Part shown: in pieces, positions 34,640 to 47,223 of the stretch | Position numbering within the stretch: position 1 is the first letter of the stretch | How the letters are laid out: the number at the start of each line of letters is the position of its first letter | Assembly (NCBI GenBank): GCA_002245135.1 | Contig: NGBS01001168.1 | Location: forward strand, 62,001-126,000 | Origin: Proteromonas lacertae | Taxonomy: Eukaryota > Sar > Bigyra > Opalinata > Proteromonadidae | Length of the DNA stretch: 64,000 bases | Reading direction: 5' to 3' | Position numbers and translations under genes: made by a program | The notes under the pieces: model-generated | What the model was told of the DNA's origin: nothing | What the model saw: only the letters and a program-made list of their open reading frames with translations | Database searches by the model: none

Positions 34640-35543
34640 AAAAAAAACAAACAAAAATATCAAAAAAATCAACCGCAGATTATTTCCTAAACTACAATCT
34701 GTCATATATATGAGATGATAGAGAGATGTCAACTACATTGTTATGCAATAGATTTCATAAGCTTCACAGCTGTACTATCAGAATTTCTGAAATTTATTTA
34801 GAAACAGGCTAATTTATGTAAGTCAGTAAATAAAAGCGTCTTAAGCAGCCATCACAACAAATATGCATCAATTATATAGCTCTTGCATTGTTTCGGTATT
34901 ATACCACACTATATATCACTCTGTTTAAATTCATCACGCACGTTGTATTTCAATACCATCTTCCTATCACATAATCTTCAAACAATTAAAGCCGCATATT
35001 TACATCTGTGTCTCATAAGATTTTTCTTGATTTTGGATTTTAAAACAGTAATTCACAACCACTTTGCTAGCATTTACTCAGCATTAGCACAATATTACCA
35101 ATGCTCATTCCGTATACTACTCACAGCACCATAATCACCTCTACATGCATAATTACTCATCTTACCTCATTTTTTCATCATAACTACCAAAAAAAACCTT
35201 TTATCTGCATCATTCTACTTCTCTAACAATCCATCTCTCTATTGAATTTCAAAACACATTTTGATGGCCCCATTTGGATCGTTGTGGCATAATATTGACC
35301 ATTTCAGTACTACAATAGAAAACAGTTAGTTGCTAGCCTTTTACATTCAGTAATTCATACTATGAATCACAGAAATAACGTAAAATAAAAAGGCTTGATT
35401 TGAGTGAATGTTGTTACTGAAAATCATCAAACAACAATTTTCATGAAAGTTGATTATCATTTCATTGGGTAACATATCATTATGCTTCGATTTGGATTAA
35501 AAAATTAAAAAAATATGAAGTAAATCAAAAAAAATAATCTTGT
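34640..35543. other. Intergenic, no convincing gene
   Basis: 904 bp upstream of the SPOC gene and downstream of the NTF2 gene. One 83-codon plus-strand ORF (34883-35134) has no coding character. No RNA gene recognised. Confidence 0.55.
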
Positions 35544-35976
35544 TTAACAAAACGCTCTAAAAATGTCATTGTATATTTGATATGTACCATTAGCTTGTAT
35601 TAATTGAAATGTTTCTGAGAAGTGAATAGGTTCATTTGAGCCAACAAACTAAAAATAAAAAATATCCTTCAATACTTGAACTTTTCCTACTACAGTACAA
35701 AACATATCACTTGGATCTTTTGATGGTTGGTAATCCATACAATCAATCACATGTTTCGACACAGGCATAGACTAAAGTAATAAATACTATAATACGTTTA
35801 TTTTAGCTAACACATTAGCTTGACCAACAACAGCTTCTCCGGCAAAGGTTAACATGGCATTTGGGTGCTAAATTCATTTAAATGATTTGAAATACGAAAA
35901 TTTGTGCTAACATAGCTCTATTCTCATCAAAATAATTATAATAACTTTGTGCAAATTGTTTTGCGATTGAATCCAT
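35544..35976 (-). CDS. NTF2: Nuclear transport factor 2
   Basis: Four exons (35896-35976, 35796-35867, 35676-35771, 35544-35648) with introns of 28, 24 and 27 nt give 117 aa. The fold is that of NTF2 proper: MDSIAKQFAQSYYNYFDENR, then LTFAGEAVVGQANVLAKI, a central strand (KHVIDCMDYQPS) and the C-terminal HFSETFQLIQANGTYQIYND-type strands. NTF2 carries Ran-GDP into the nucleus. The short length and absence of other domains exclude G3BP- or NXF-type NTF2-like proteins. The 24-nt intron is the shortest well-supported one in the window. Confidence 0.93.
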
Positions 35977-36058
35977 GAAAATGAAAAAATTCAAAAATAA
36001 GCCTCACGTCAAATACACAATAATACATTGTATTTTCTGTATTTGAAAAAACATAAAA

Positions 36059-37075
36059 ATGATGTTTCTTAATCCTTGCAGCTTAATATTGTTTATAGCA
36101 TTGGGGTGTATGGTTGGTGTTAGTGTATTTTACACTGTAAAAGCAATAAGAAACCCATCAGCTTTATTTGATGTTGACTTACCAATTGAATGGTGTGAAT
36201 ATTCATATTATTTCCCTCTTTCCGGATTCTCTTCAAATGAATTCATTGGTGTCAGTTATGCTGATAAAACAGGTTATTTATTTAGTAGTAAGTCATTTGG
36301 TTTAGTAAAGAATATTCTAATCAATGGTAAAGCATCTACATTCAAATTTGTTTATGATCTTAGTATAGCACATAATCCGTGTAATATGTCACCCAAAAAC
36401 CTCAATTTACAATCTTCTTCATTATTAGTCAGTTCAGAAACAAAAGACTACTTAAATAAGAATAATTGTAGTATTAGTAATACATTTGTTAGTTTAAATA
36501 CTATTAAAAACTGTCCAATCATTGAATCTCAAATTGAAACACACAAAACATTGTTAAACAAACAAATTCAAGTTATAGAACAAGATCAATTTAAATTCAC
36601 ACTTAATTCCACTATCTTCCCATCAGGGAAAATGTCTATACGTAGTTATTCAAAATCATATGTAAATCAAGTAATTGAAAGTTCTTTACAAACATCTCCA
36701 ATTAAAACTGGTTATTATGATAATCATAATAAAGAAATGTCAATTGGTGGTGGTACAAATATTGTTTTAACACCTGATTATTATAGAATTGTAGAATCAA
36801 TGTATGGAAGTAGAAAAAGAATTCAAAAATGTAAAAAGATGATTAAAATAATGAAATATGAACAATTACAGTCAGTTACTTTAGTTCATTTAGAAAAAGA
36901 AAAAGAAATATTATATTTTTGCTTATTAGTGGATCATGATAAAGAAAATGTGTATTGTGGTTCAAAATCAATTTTTGATACAGATGTTTTATTTATGATC
37001 CCATTTTATGATGGTATTGATAAAATGACTGCTATAAATGAAAGTGTTATTGATAATAGTGTTGTATGTAACTGA
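36059..37075 (+). CDS. Single-span membrane protein, unknown function
   Basis: Intronless 338-aa ORF starting MMFLNPCSLILFIALGCMVG, one membrane span or uncleaved signal anchor at residues 5-30. The large domain that follows is Ser/Asn-rich with several Cys (IEWCEYSYYF, AHNPCNMSP, NKNNCSISN, IKNCPIIES, RIQKCKKM, YFCLLVDH, NVYCGSKS), consistent with a disulphide-bonded lumenal or extracellular domain. It shares an 82-bp promoter interval with the divergent NTF2 gene. Not recognised. Confidence 0.7.
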   Translation: MMFLNPCSLILFIALGCMVGVSVFYTVKAIRNPSALFDVDLPIEWCEYSYYFPLSGFSSNEFIGVSYADKTGYLFSSKSFGLVKNILINGKASTFKFVYDLSIAHNPCNMSPKNLNLQSSSLLVSSETKDYLNKNNCSISNTFVSLNTIKNCPIIESQIETHKTLLNKQIQVIEQDQFKFTLNSTIFPSGKMSIRSYSKSYVNQVIESSLQTSPIKTGYYDNHNKEMSIGGGTNIVLTPDYYRIVESMYGSRKRIQKCKKMIKIMKYEQLQSVTLVHLEKEKEILYFCLLVDHDKENVYCGSKSIFDTDVLFMIPFYDGIDKMTAINESVIDNSVVCN

Positions 37076-37368
37076 TAAAAATGATAAATTAATTAATTAT
37101 TATTTTTTGTATTATTTTTATGAGATTATATGGTTATTTGTTAATAGAAAATTCAAATTCGGTTAATGCTACATATAAACATTTTAAATCGCTTGTGCTA
37201 CTATCCAAATAATATAGTTTAAATTTTCAAATTATAGGCAAGTCAAACCTATATTATTTTTCTTAAATCGTTATACATTTAAAAGTGGATCTTTCTGATA
37301 AAAAACTAAAAGAGTCTCAGACAGCATCTGTGACTTTGTTTACAAAAGTCCCAATTAGTGATAAAAAG

Positions 37369-38550
37369 ATGCGTCTTACTACATCACTCCTTCAGATTAA
37401 CCAAAATAATTCTAATATTCATCCAGTTTCACCAGCAATAGTAGCTTTGAGGAATGATCAATTAAATAGTGTGTCACTAAGTTCAATTTCACTTGGTCAA
37501 CGATTTGGGAATGATTTTGATGAGTTAGATGAAGAAAGTGATTATGTACCAACTGAAGAGGAATCAAATACATTAGTTCTTCATTGTAGAGCTTCTAATA
37601 AATTAACACTTGATAGCTACCCCAGTTGCGAAAGTTCTAGTTGTTTATTAGACGAAGAAAGCGCAGCAAAGAGGAGAAAGCGTGCTAAACAGTATTTTGA
37701 AGAAAGAGGATCAATATTGATATATAAACACAGCAAACTGTCAACAAACCTAACTCAACCACCATATAATGAAGCTAATGATACTGCTGTTGATAATACT
37801 AATCATGATATTAGTTTAAATAAATATAGACATGATCTTAAACAGATTATAATAGTAGAAAGTATAATTAGAAGATGGTTAATAAATCATTATTATAAAA
37901 AAGAGAATATAGATCGAATGAAGCGAAGAGAAACTTTCAAAAATGAATTAAAATGTAAATATGATTTAAAAATGAGTGAAATTATGAATAAAATAAACAG
38001 TGGTAAAATGTGTGAAGAATATAAAGATGCTAAAGATTTATTTAAAGATTATAATGAAATAATATTTGGAAAAAACTCAAGTGGTGAAGAAACAAGAAGT
38101 ACATTACATTATCTCTTCAATTTGTGTAATAAAAATCAATTAAATATTGATGATGGAATAAATAAAAGTGAATTTGTTGTTTTAACAAGTGAGCTTTTGA
38201 ATATACCCATCAGTGATAATGATATTAATATATTATATGAAAATGATCATGTACTTTTAAATTTTGAGTCGTTTTGTAATTGGTTGTTTCATTATTTAAA
38301 TGAACCAAAGAGCGATTTTTATACAATGGTAAAACACAATTTTAGTCATTTATTTAGAAAGAAAAATGTTTATCCATATGTAAATCATATAAAATGTATA
38401 TTATATATGGAATTAGTTGAGAATCAATTGGAAGAATTTGACAAAGAGAATGATAGTAAAATGTTTAAGTGTGAAGTGTGTGGATTAATTGATAGTAATT
38501 TAAATTTGTTATGTAAACATATCGTTCAATGCAAACTCGATAATAAATAA
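37369..38550 (+). CDS. IQ-motif protein with EF-hand-like and zinc-finger-like segments
   Basis: The frame is open from 37285, but the first ATG is 37369 (MRLTTSLLQINQ), giving 393 aa; a short 5' exon is possible and would add residues. After an acidic N-terminal region, a probable IQ motif occurs in a helix (QIIIVESIIRRWLINHYYKK). A charged helix follows, then an EF-hand-like region (NKNQLNIDDGINKSEFVVLT) and a C-terminal CEVCGLIDSNLNLLCKHIVQ element with Cys-x2-Cys and a distal His/Cys pair, like a C2H2 finger. A calmodulin-binding cytoskeletal or ciliary protein is a reasonable guess. Family not recognised. Confidence 0.65.
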   Translation: MRLTTSLLQINQNNSNIHPVSPAIVALRNDQLNSVSLSSISLGQRFGNDFDELDEESDYVPTEEESNTLVLHCRASNKLTLDSYPSCESSSCLLDEESAAKRRKRAKQYFEERGSILIYKHSKLSTNLTQPPYNEANDTAVDNTNHDISLNKYRHDLKQIIIVESIIRRWLINHYYKKENIDRMKRRETFKNELKCKYDLKMSEIMNKINSGKMCEEYKDAKDLFKDYNEIIFGKNSSGEETRSTLHYLFNLCNKNQLNIDDGINKSEFVVLTSELLNIPISDNDINILYENDHVLLNFESFCNWLFHYLNEPKSDFYTMVKHNFSHLFRKKNVYPYVNHIKCILYMELVENQLEEFDKENDSKMFKCEVCGLIDSNLNLLCKHIVQCKLDNK

Positions 38551-38713
38551 ATATTTTGTCATTCATGATTTTTAAATATAATAGGTTTTATATGGTATTC
38601 TTTAATTGCATATTTGTATTTTTTGGATTATATAAATAAATACAAACAATAATCATCAATAAAAAATATAAAGAAATAATCACACCATTACCACTTTCTA
38701 TTGATTTATTTTT

Positions 38714-39786
38714 CTACTTCCACAGGTTTTCTCTATCTGTATCATTATCAAAGAAATGAACTCCAAGGAATATACGATTCTATTCAATATTTATACAATA
38801 ATAATAAAATATATACATTGCAATTCAATTTGTTAATACTTTTCATTTCTTCATCACTCAATTCAAAGTCAAATATATTGAAATTCTCTTCAATTCTTTC
38901 TTTATGAACACTCTTTGGAATAACAACAATACCTCTTTGGATATCCCATCTTAATATAATTTGAGCTGGTGTCTTATTATGCTTCTTTGCTATATCCAAT
39001 ATAACTGGATCTTTCAATGGAATAGGATTGGAATCTTTAACAAATTTTGCTGGTCTATCCATACTACCTAATGGCGAATAAGCTGTAACTTGAATTCCTT
39101 TACTTTGACACCAATTCACTACTTCTTCGTTGGATAAAGCTGGATGAATCTCGATTTGGTTAATTGCTGGTGGTATTTTGGCTATCTCTAACACTTTCTC
39201 TAATTTTGAAACTGTGAAGTTACTAACACCAATAGATTTGATTAATCCTTTTTCTACACATGCCTCTAAATCTTTCCAGAGTTTAACTATCCATTCTTTT
39301 TCATAAGGTAAAGTTTCAGCATCAATATCTAAACCAGGAAACCAATGATCAAAATCTTTTGGATCTCTAGTTGTTTTTGGCTTTTTATAAACAGGCCAAT
39401 GCACTAAATATAAATCAACATATTCAACACCTAGTTTGTGAAGCGTCACTCTTAAAGCATTTTCTACTTCTTCGAAATCGGTTATCCTAGAATATATTAA
39501 TACTATTTTACAATTATACCATAGCTTAGAAGTAATAAACAAATCTTCTCTTTTTACAAGTGAAGGAATACATTCCTTCAAAGCTTCACCAACTTCGTAC
39601 TCATTGTCATAAGACATAGCACAATCAATATGACGATATCCTGCTTTTATGGCATCTATAACAGACTGTTTTACCTCACCCTTTTTACCCTTCCAGGTTC
39701 TAAAGATTAATATAGGGGTATAGATACCCAAGACCAATTTGAGGTATAGTTTTACCATTATTTAACTTAACAAGTGGCGGAGTCAT
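38714..39786 (-). CDS. AKR: Aldo-keto reductase
   Basis: Exons 39728-39786, 39520-39699, 38817-39486 and 38714-38779 give 324 aa, a typical AKR length. All four catalytic residues are visible: Asp and Tyr in GYRHIDCAMSYDNEYEVG, Lys in ITSKLW, and His in VDLYLVHWP. NADP-binding elements SIGVSNF, INQIEIHP and VVIPKSVHKERIEENF are present. Removing the 33-nt intron at 39487-39519 restores the TSKLW-x-DFEEVENAL junction exactly. It is a cytosolic NADPH-dependent carbonyl reductase of the AKR1/AKR4-like type. Substrate unknown. Confidence 0.93.
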
Positions 39787-39893
39787 GAAGATTTTTAATT
39801 GTGTCTTTTATATTTTAATACAATGTATATCTATGTACTACCCTGTATTTGTCAATTTGACCGTTTATATATATTTTTTGTTTTTCAGTTTTT

Positions 39894-41858
39894 ATGCCAA
39901 ATACGATAGATTCAGAGGAACTTAAAACTCAAAAAGCAATATTAGAAGATTTAAGATCGAGAGATATAAAGAAAACAGGCTTTGTTTCTGCAGAAGACTT
40001 TCAAAACGCATTGGATGGAAATCAATTGGTATAATTGTTTTTATAATATTATTATAAGACTCCTGGTACTGAATTATGTGATAGAATATTTCTGGAATGC
40101 ACAATTGACGATAATGGTTTAGTCTTCTATGGTGGCTTTGCAAAAATAGTAGAACATGAAATGAATGTATCAAAGAAACAAGCTATGATAAGGTTGATCA
40201 GAGATCAAGTACCTGCTCGTATAATTTAATAAATTATATATATTTTTATTAAATTAGCAACTCAAAAACAAGAAACCAATGCCGATATTATCTACAATCA
40301 CACATCAGAATTGAAAGCTTTATTTGCCAATTATGAATTCTTCAGAATTAATCTCTCTCAGCTAAGAGAAGGTATAAAATCATTAGGAATAAAAGAAACA
40401 GGAAAAGTGTTGTTATTATACCGTGAACCATCCAATATATCATATACAAGTCTTATTAGAGCATTGATGGTGGAAGAAGATGAAGAAATGTATAACAAAC
40501 CAGCTGGAAAAACAGTATGAATAAATATTAATAATTATATATATATATTATAGACTGCACAAATGACAAATGATTTATCTCATTACGATAATATAACTAG
40601 TAATAATTGTGAAGTGAATGAACATGAAAATCCATTAAATTGGGGAGATGATATACCACCATTACCAGAACAAGGAAAATATATAAAACTGAAAGAAAAA
40701 CCACCAATTCCAGAATTAATGATTAGTAATTTAAATGAAATACAAAATAAATCACAAATGTTGATAGATGGTGAAGAGATTGAAGACTTAGATAATTATG
40801 ATAATGAAGATGGAGAAGATGGTTTTGAAGAACCAACTTATGATGAATGTTTGAAAATATTAAGACAAAAAATATATGATCAGTATATTCTATTTTATTA
40901 CTATATTATAGAATTCGAATGTTAACTTCAGGATATATAAATGTAAAACAATTCAGAGATGAATTGGAACAAATGAATGTACCAATTCCAGAATCAGCTG
41001 AACATCATTTAAATCAATTTGAATTGACTGGTGATATTCCATTTCATTCATTTGTAAGTGCATTTGATAAATATTTTGACACATTAGTTGAAGTACCACC
41101 ATCTCCACCTCCTCCACGTATATATATAATATTTCTTTTATAATTTACTATTTGTATATATAAATAGCAGAAGAAGAGGATGAAAGATTTATTGAACTTG
41201 GAAAAGCAATTGAAGAAAGATTAAAAGAACCATCACCTGCTAAGACAGCTACACATCATCATGGTGATATTATTGCATGGCAACATGATGGAGAATTAAC
41301 TGATAACATAGAGAATATACAAACAGTATTCTAATTATTATTATTATTATCAATAGAAAAATAGAAGTGTTTTAGATGAATCAGATCCAACTGCATTATA
41401 TTGGAATGACGATACAATCAGACAGAATAAAGAGAATGTTGCCCCAGCTCCTATTGTTGTAAAGAAAACGTGTTGGGCAGCAGGAGATTCAGGTGATTTT
41501 ATCACTTGGACAGATGTACCTGAAGAAGCAACTTGTGAAGGACCAAAGTTTAATAAAGTTACTTTGTTGTATATTTATAATAATAATAATTATTATTATT
41601 ATATTTATAGACATTATGATTCACCAGAACCACCTTTTGCTACACATGAGAATGTAACACCTGATTTTGAACCTGGTAAAACGTATATTTATATATAATA
41701 ATCAATTTATTTATATTTGTATGAATAGTAAAACATGGAAATCAAGTATTACAATAAAAAAGAAAGAAAAAACTGGAGATTGGCTCTTTACTCCACCCCC
41801 TCCTCCACCACAACCATATCAGATGGATTACCCATTTGGAACTAATTTACCGATATAA
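39894..41858 (+). CDS. EF-hand-like protein, probably ciliary
   Basis: Nine exons (39894-40028, 40059-40218, 40258-40514, 40554-40882, 40912-41117, 41168-41325, 41357-41568, 41611-41682, 41729-41858) total exactly 553 codons (552 aa). The N-terminal half has degenerate EF-hand helices (RDIKKTGFVSAEDFQNAL; ECTIDDNGLVFYGGF; LTSGYINVKQFRDEL). The C-terminal half is rich in Trp and Pro (ALYWNDDT, CWAAGDSGDFITWTDVP, GDWLFTPPPPPPQPY). The loops lack a full set of acidic ligands, so calcium binding is doubtful. I cannot name the family. Divergent from the AKR gene with 107 bp between starts. Confidence 0.78.
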
Positions 41859-42354
41859 ATGTGTAAAAATTATGATTATTTATGATAATAATTTTTCATT
41901 GTTTATATAATTATATTATGTTATTAATTTTATTAAAGGGTGCTTTATTTGCCAAATAATGAGGAGGATAATTATAGCCTAACGGCAGTTTGAGATAACT
42001 TTAACCACTGTAAAGTCTAATAAATAAGCAAAAAATTATGGAAGTGTGTCAAGTATGCATAATTCATTTATTATACTACCTCACAAGCCTTCAAAACAGG
42101 AAGGAAAATGAGTTAAAAAGAGTTTAAAAATGAATTGGTTTTATATATAAGAAAAAAGAATGAAAGTTGAAAATAAGATTAGACCCCCTTAGAAGTGTTT
42201 TTGAGGATCTATCATTTATTCATTTTAGTTAGTAATAAAGGTATAATATAGCAATTTTAATTATCTCTCATGGCTTTATTAATTTTTATTCTACGGTCTA
42301 TATCTAATAACTTTTAAATATATAACGTTTTTTTATAATTTTGTCTAATAGAAG
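41859..42354. other. Intergenic, no gene seen
   Basis: 496-bp AT-rich spacer. A patch at about 41938-42025 is less AT-rich than its surroundings, but I could not match it to a snRNA, snoRNA or tRNA. No ORF. Confidence 0.5.
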
Positions 42355-44283
42355 ATGGAATACAGAAGAATTGGGTTACTTGCAATACTTTTAGTAAGTG
42401 TTGCAGCAATGAAACTTCCTGGTATCAAACCAATAGATTATCATGATGGTGATACTGTATAGAATATTTTCAATCATATATTCACATAGGTCCCTGTTTT
42501 TGTAAACAAGTTGACATCATCAAAGACTCAGGTTCCATTACCTTACTATTCAGCACCATATCCAAAACCTGAACAAATCTATGATGCTCCAGAGTCAATT
42601 GGTTCAATTTTAGCAGGTGATAAAATCGAAAGCTCTTTATATCGTTTCACTATGTTAAGAAATGAGAATTGTGTTGTATTAGGTAAGAAATCATTAGTAA
42701 AGAAAGATATTAAAAGAGCACAAAAGTTAATTCGTGAAAAATATCGAGCTAACCTATTAGTCGATGAATTACCAGCTGCTGAAAGAGTATTTTACCAAAT
42801 CCCAAAGTCAAACAGAGATTATTACTATGAAAAAGGTTTCTTAGTTGGTACAAAAGAAGGTGATGATTACTATTGGCACAATCACGTATCATTTACAGTT
42901 AGATACCATAAAGTAGAAAGTGGTAACAGAGTAGTTGGATTTGAAGCTGATCCAAAATCCGTCAAACACACTTATAATGGAGGTTTTAGTGAATCATCAG
43001 TTACAACATGTAATCAAAACACTAATGTTGACAATTTAGATAAAGAAACAATTGTATTAAGCGAAGCTGGTACAGTTGAAATGATTTATTCATATTCAGT
43101 AAAATGGGAAGAAGATGAAACAGAATGGGCATCAAGATGGGATTTATATTTAAGATATATTCCAGGAAGTGATGTTCATTGGTTCACTTTAGGTAACTCA
43201 ATTTTGATCGCTGTATTCTTAACCATTATGGTTGGTCTTATTATCTTAAGAACAGTTTATAGTGATATTGCTAGATACAATAGTTATATTCAATTAGAAG
43301 AATCTAAAGAAGAAATCCAAGAAGAAAGTGGTTGGAAGTTAGTACATGGTGATGTATTTAGACCGCCAACATTATTCCCAATGTTATTCTCTATTATGGT
43401 TGGTACAGGATATCAATTATTCTGGATGACTTTAATCTGCATGGGATTTGCCTGTTTGGGATTCTTATCTCCAGTTAGTAGAGGTAGTTTATTAACAGCT
43501 GCATTGTTTATATTCATCTTCTTAGGTACAGTTGCTGGTTATAGTGCAGCTAGATTATACAAATTCTTCAAAGGTGTTAATTGGAAGACAATGACTATTT
43601 ACACTGCTTTATTCTTCCCTGGTTTAATTTTTTCAATAACATTTTTTATTAATCTATTCTTCTGGTTCCAAGGATCAACTAGAGCTATTCCATTCTTGAG
43701 TTTATTATCATTATTAATCATGTGGTTTGGTGTATCAACTCCATTAGTATTTGTTGGTGCATTCTTAGGTTTCAGAAGAGATCCAATTGAAGTAACTGCT
43801 AGAACTAATCAAGTACCACGTCAAATAATGCCAATTCCATGGTATAATGGAGGTATGGCAAGTATAATATTAGCTGGATTATTACCATTCGGTGGATTAT
43901 TCTTAGAATTATACTTTGTTATGAGTTCAGTCTGGATGTATCAAGTATTTTATGTGTTTGGCTTATTCTTTGTGATATTCTTATTGACTTTGATTACTTC
44001 TGCTGAAGTTGCTATTGTAATGTGTTACTTCCAATTAATTAATGAAGATTGGCATTGGTGGTGGAGATCAATGTTCACTGGAGGTTCTATCGCTTTATAT
44101 TTGTTTGGATATTCTTTCTATTATGCTAGTACTTTACAAATTACCAAATTGACAACTATCTTAGTTTATTTTGGTAATATGTTTATGATTAGTACTTTGG
44201 TATTCTTAGTTACTGGTTCTATTGGTTTCTTCTCTTGCTTCTGGTTTGTGAAGAAGATTTATGGCTCAATTAAAGTTGATTAA
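42355..44283 (+). CDS. TM9SF: Transmembrane 9 superfamily protein (nonaspanin)
   Basis: Exons 42355-42456 and 42490-44283 give 631 aa. Signal peptide (MEYRRIGLLAILLVSVAA), then a lumenal domain with the family's NKLTSSKTQVPLPYYSAPY and the GFEADPKSVKHT segment. Nine predicted membrane spans start near FTLGNSILIAVFLTIMVGL. The cytosolic tail ends GSIKVD, a K-x-D COPI retention signal typical of TM9SF proteins. Codon use is slightly less AT-biased than in neighbours, fitting high expression. TM9SF proteins act in Golgi sorting, adhesion and phagocytosis. Secure. Confidence 0.95.
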
Positions 44284-44459
44284 GCTTATTTTAAGGGAGA
44301 GACACTTTAACAATTAAAATTGTATTGTTGTTTGGGGGATATATTTATATGTAGTTCATTTGAAAGAGAAATAATTGAAAAAGAACATTCAAACCATAAT
44401 CAAGCAATTTTAACATTTTTATCAAAATAAGACCATTCATTTACTTTGCAAAGAGAAAA

Positions 44460-45796
44460 ATGTCACAATCTACACCACCATTAGTGTTTGAAATAAAAGC
44501 TAAATGTAAAAGAGCTAGAGCTTCAACTTTGACATTAAGACATTGGTCCAATACTTACACCTGTGTTTATGCCTGTTGGAACTAAAGGTATAATACTATT
44601 ATGTTGGATTTATCTTATTTAAATAGGAACTATAAAAGGATTAACTTCAGAACAAGTCTATTCAGAACCATTAGATGCTCAAATTATTCTGGGAAACACA
44701 TATCATCTTAGTTCACATCCAGGTTCTGATCAAATAGCAGAATTTGGAGGATTACACAAGTTTATGAATTGGCCTAGAAATCTATTGACAGATAGTGGTG
44801 GATTTCAAATGGTATCGCTTTTAGATTTAGCAGAAATAACAGAAGAAGGAGTGAAATTCAGAAATCCAAATGATGGAAAAGAAATGTTATTAACACCAGA
44901 AGAATCGATCAGATGTCAAGTATAGCTAAATAATAAACTATTCATTTTATATAAATAGAATAATATAGGAGCTGATATAATAATGGCTTTAGATGATGTT
45001 GTTCATAGTTGTACTCCAGGATATGAACGATTTAAAGAAGCGACACATCGTACATTACGTTGGATAGATAGATGTATAGCTGCACACAAACGTCCAAACG
45101 ATCAGAATCTATTTGGTATTTGTCAAGGAGGATTAGACACAAGTGAAGGTGGATTAAGAGAAATCTGTTTAAAAGGAATGTTAGAAAGATCAGCTCATTT
45201 ACCAGGTTATGCAATTGGTGGATTAGCAGGTGGTGAAGATAAAGAATCCTTCTGGAGAGTAGTAGAGCAAGCTACAAGATATTTACCAGAAGATAAACCA
45301 AGATATCTAATGGGTGTAGGATATCCAGTTGATATTGTTGTTTGTACAGCGTTAGGAGTTGATATGTATGATTGTGTCTATCCAACAAGGACTGCACGGT
45401 TTGGTACAGCAATGGTACCATGGGGTACGTTGAGATTGAATAGTAATGAATGTACAAATGATTTGAGACCAATTGATCCAGATTGTGGATGTAATACTTG
45501 TAAAGTATATATATATATATATATACATAAATATTTATTTCATATATAAATAGAGTTATTCAAGAGCAGTATTGAAAAGACTATGTAAACGTGAAGCACT
45601 TGGAGCAATATTAGTAACACATCATAATATTTATTATATGATTCATTTTATGCGATCTTTGAGACAAAGTATAATTGATGGTAGATTTCCTGAGTATGTA
45701 CAGGAGTTTTTTGATAGACAATTTCCTGATAAGAATTATCCTTCATGGTGTGTTGATGCTTTACATGTTGCTGGTATTGATTTGAAGAAAGAATAG
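44460..45796 (+). CDS. QTRT1: Queuine tRNA-ribosyltransferase, catalytic subunit (single-base frame disruption in exon 1)
   Basis: Exons 44460-44587, 44627-44919, 44959-45504 and 45554-45796. With one base removed at 44544-44545 the model is 403 codons (402 aa), the size of animal QTRT1. Motifs: [69 protein letters not shown], and the zinc site DCGCNTC with a distal His (VTHHN). The catalytic Asp and zinc ligands mark it as the active subunit rather than QTRT2. It inserts queuine at G34 of Asp, Asn, His and Tyr tRNAs. The extra T breaks [11 protein letters not shown] and is probably a sequence error. Confidence 0.92.
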
Positions 45797-45926
45797 AATT
45801 AAGAATTAGTATTCATTTAATTTGTGTGGTTTTTAAGTAAATATTCTTTAATAAACATTTTTTCTATTTGCTTATTTACAAATAATTCAAAATACAACAA
45901 AAGCAACAATGTAAATTATTAATTAC

Positions 45927-47165
45927 CTACAAAGCTATATCAATTTCATCTCCATTATCATCATACTTTCTTCTAGGACCAGGATAAGGAGTTGCACATC
46001 TTTTCAACAATTTAGCTGATGCTTTAGGATGATTAACAATCATATCAACAGGTTCTTCAATAGTAATATGTTTATCATTATAATTATAAGGAGTATGATA
46101 ATTTGGTGGTGGTGGTGGTTGATCATAATATGGATAATCATTATATGGATTAACTGGAGGTGGTGATTGAGAATAATAATCATATGGTTGTTGTGGTTGT
46201 AATGGATAATAATATGATGGAGGTGGTGGTGGTGGAGGAGGAGCATAATAAGGAGATATATTAGAAGAAGAAGGAGGAGGAGGAGGTAAAGCTGGTGGTG
46301 GTGGTTGATTTCTATAATAATAATCTCTATTATAATCATAATAATAATTATCATTATATTGTTTTGATGGTAGTGCAGGTTGTTGTTGTTTATTGTATTT
46401 CAATGATTTACTTAAATTAGGAGGTACAGATGTAGATCTTCTATTACTATATTTACTTTTATTATTATATAAATCAGTTGGATTAGCTTGAACTGCAATT
46501 GATTCTCTCTCAATTGTTTGTATTGCTTTTGATTTTTGATTTGACATATCTGTGATATGATGATGATGTTTATGTTTTGATCTATCTCTTTCTATAGCTG
46601 CTGATCGTTCTGCTTCTGTGGTTTCATCATAGTCAGGCCACCATTGAGGATAAATCTCTTTATCATTCTCTGAATATCGATTATTGATATTGTTATTATC
46701 ATCTATATGAGCTGGTGGTATACCATATTGTCTGTAAGGTATATATTGACTTTTACTTTTCCAACCATTTGGCTTTACATATATTCCATTTTCTATTTGC
46801 ATTAGAATATAAACTATATACTTGATTTTGGCATATGTGATTCTTCTCCGATTTCTGTTATATTTTTGGGTTTCTATTGTATTTATTATTATATTTATAC
46901 AGCTCTATGAACAAGACCTGCTATATTTTCTATTCTAGATTTTGTTAACCATTTCTTTGGATATTTTGAATCAATAAATTTAATTCCAAGATACAAAGAA
47001 TTCTAATAAATAGTATAATTTTATTCATACAACAAGTACATCATGAACATCTTCTGGAGGGAATAATCTTATGAAATTTTTAACAAGATTAACATCCAGT
47101 AATTCTGATATATCCAAGAATTGCAGATCAGCCTTTTCCTCAGCTGTAAAAGGAGTATTAATCAT
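45927..47165 (-). CDS. Proline-rich protein, unknown
   Basis: Exons 47031-47165, 46901-47002, 46822-46873 and 45927-46792 give 384 aa. The N-terminal 90 residues look folded (MINTPFTAEEKADLQFLDIS; helix around LVKNFIRLFPPEDVHDVLV). A Trp/Tyr/Pro segment follows (GIYVKPNGWKSKSQYIPYRQ, EIYPQWWPDYDE), then a long disordered tract of poly-Pro, Tyr and Gln (YYAPPPPPPPPSYYYP) and a short basic end. The Pro runs could bind SH3, WW or profilin partners. Not recognised. Only 58 bp separate its start from BBS8. Confidence 0.7.
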
Positions 47166-47223
47166 TTTTAAATATCAAAACAGAATCAAACCTGCATCGT
47201 TATTCTTTTTTGTTTTTTAAAAA

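Noticed and set aside
34883-35134. 83-codon plus-strand ORF
   Set aside because: Composition is not coding-like, there is no homology signal, and it lies in an AT-rich spacer.
41938-42025. Possible small RNA gene
   Set aside because: It is slightly less AT-rich than its surroundings, but I could not match box motifs or a fold of any snRNA, snoRNA or tRNA.
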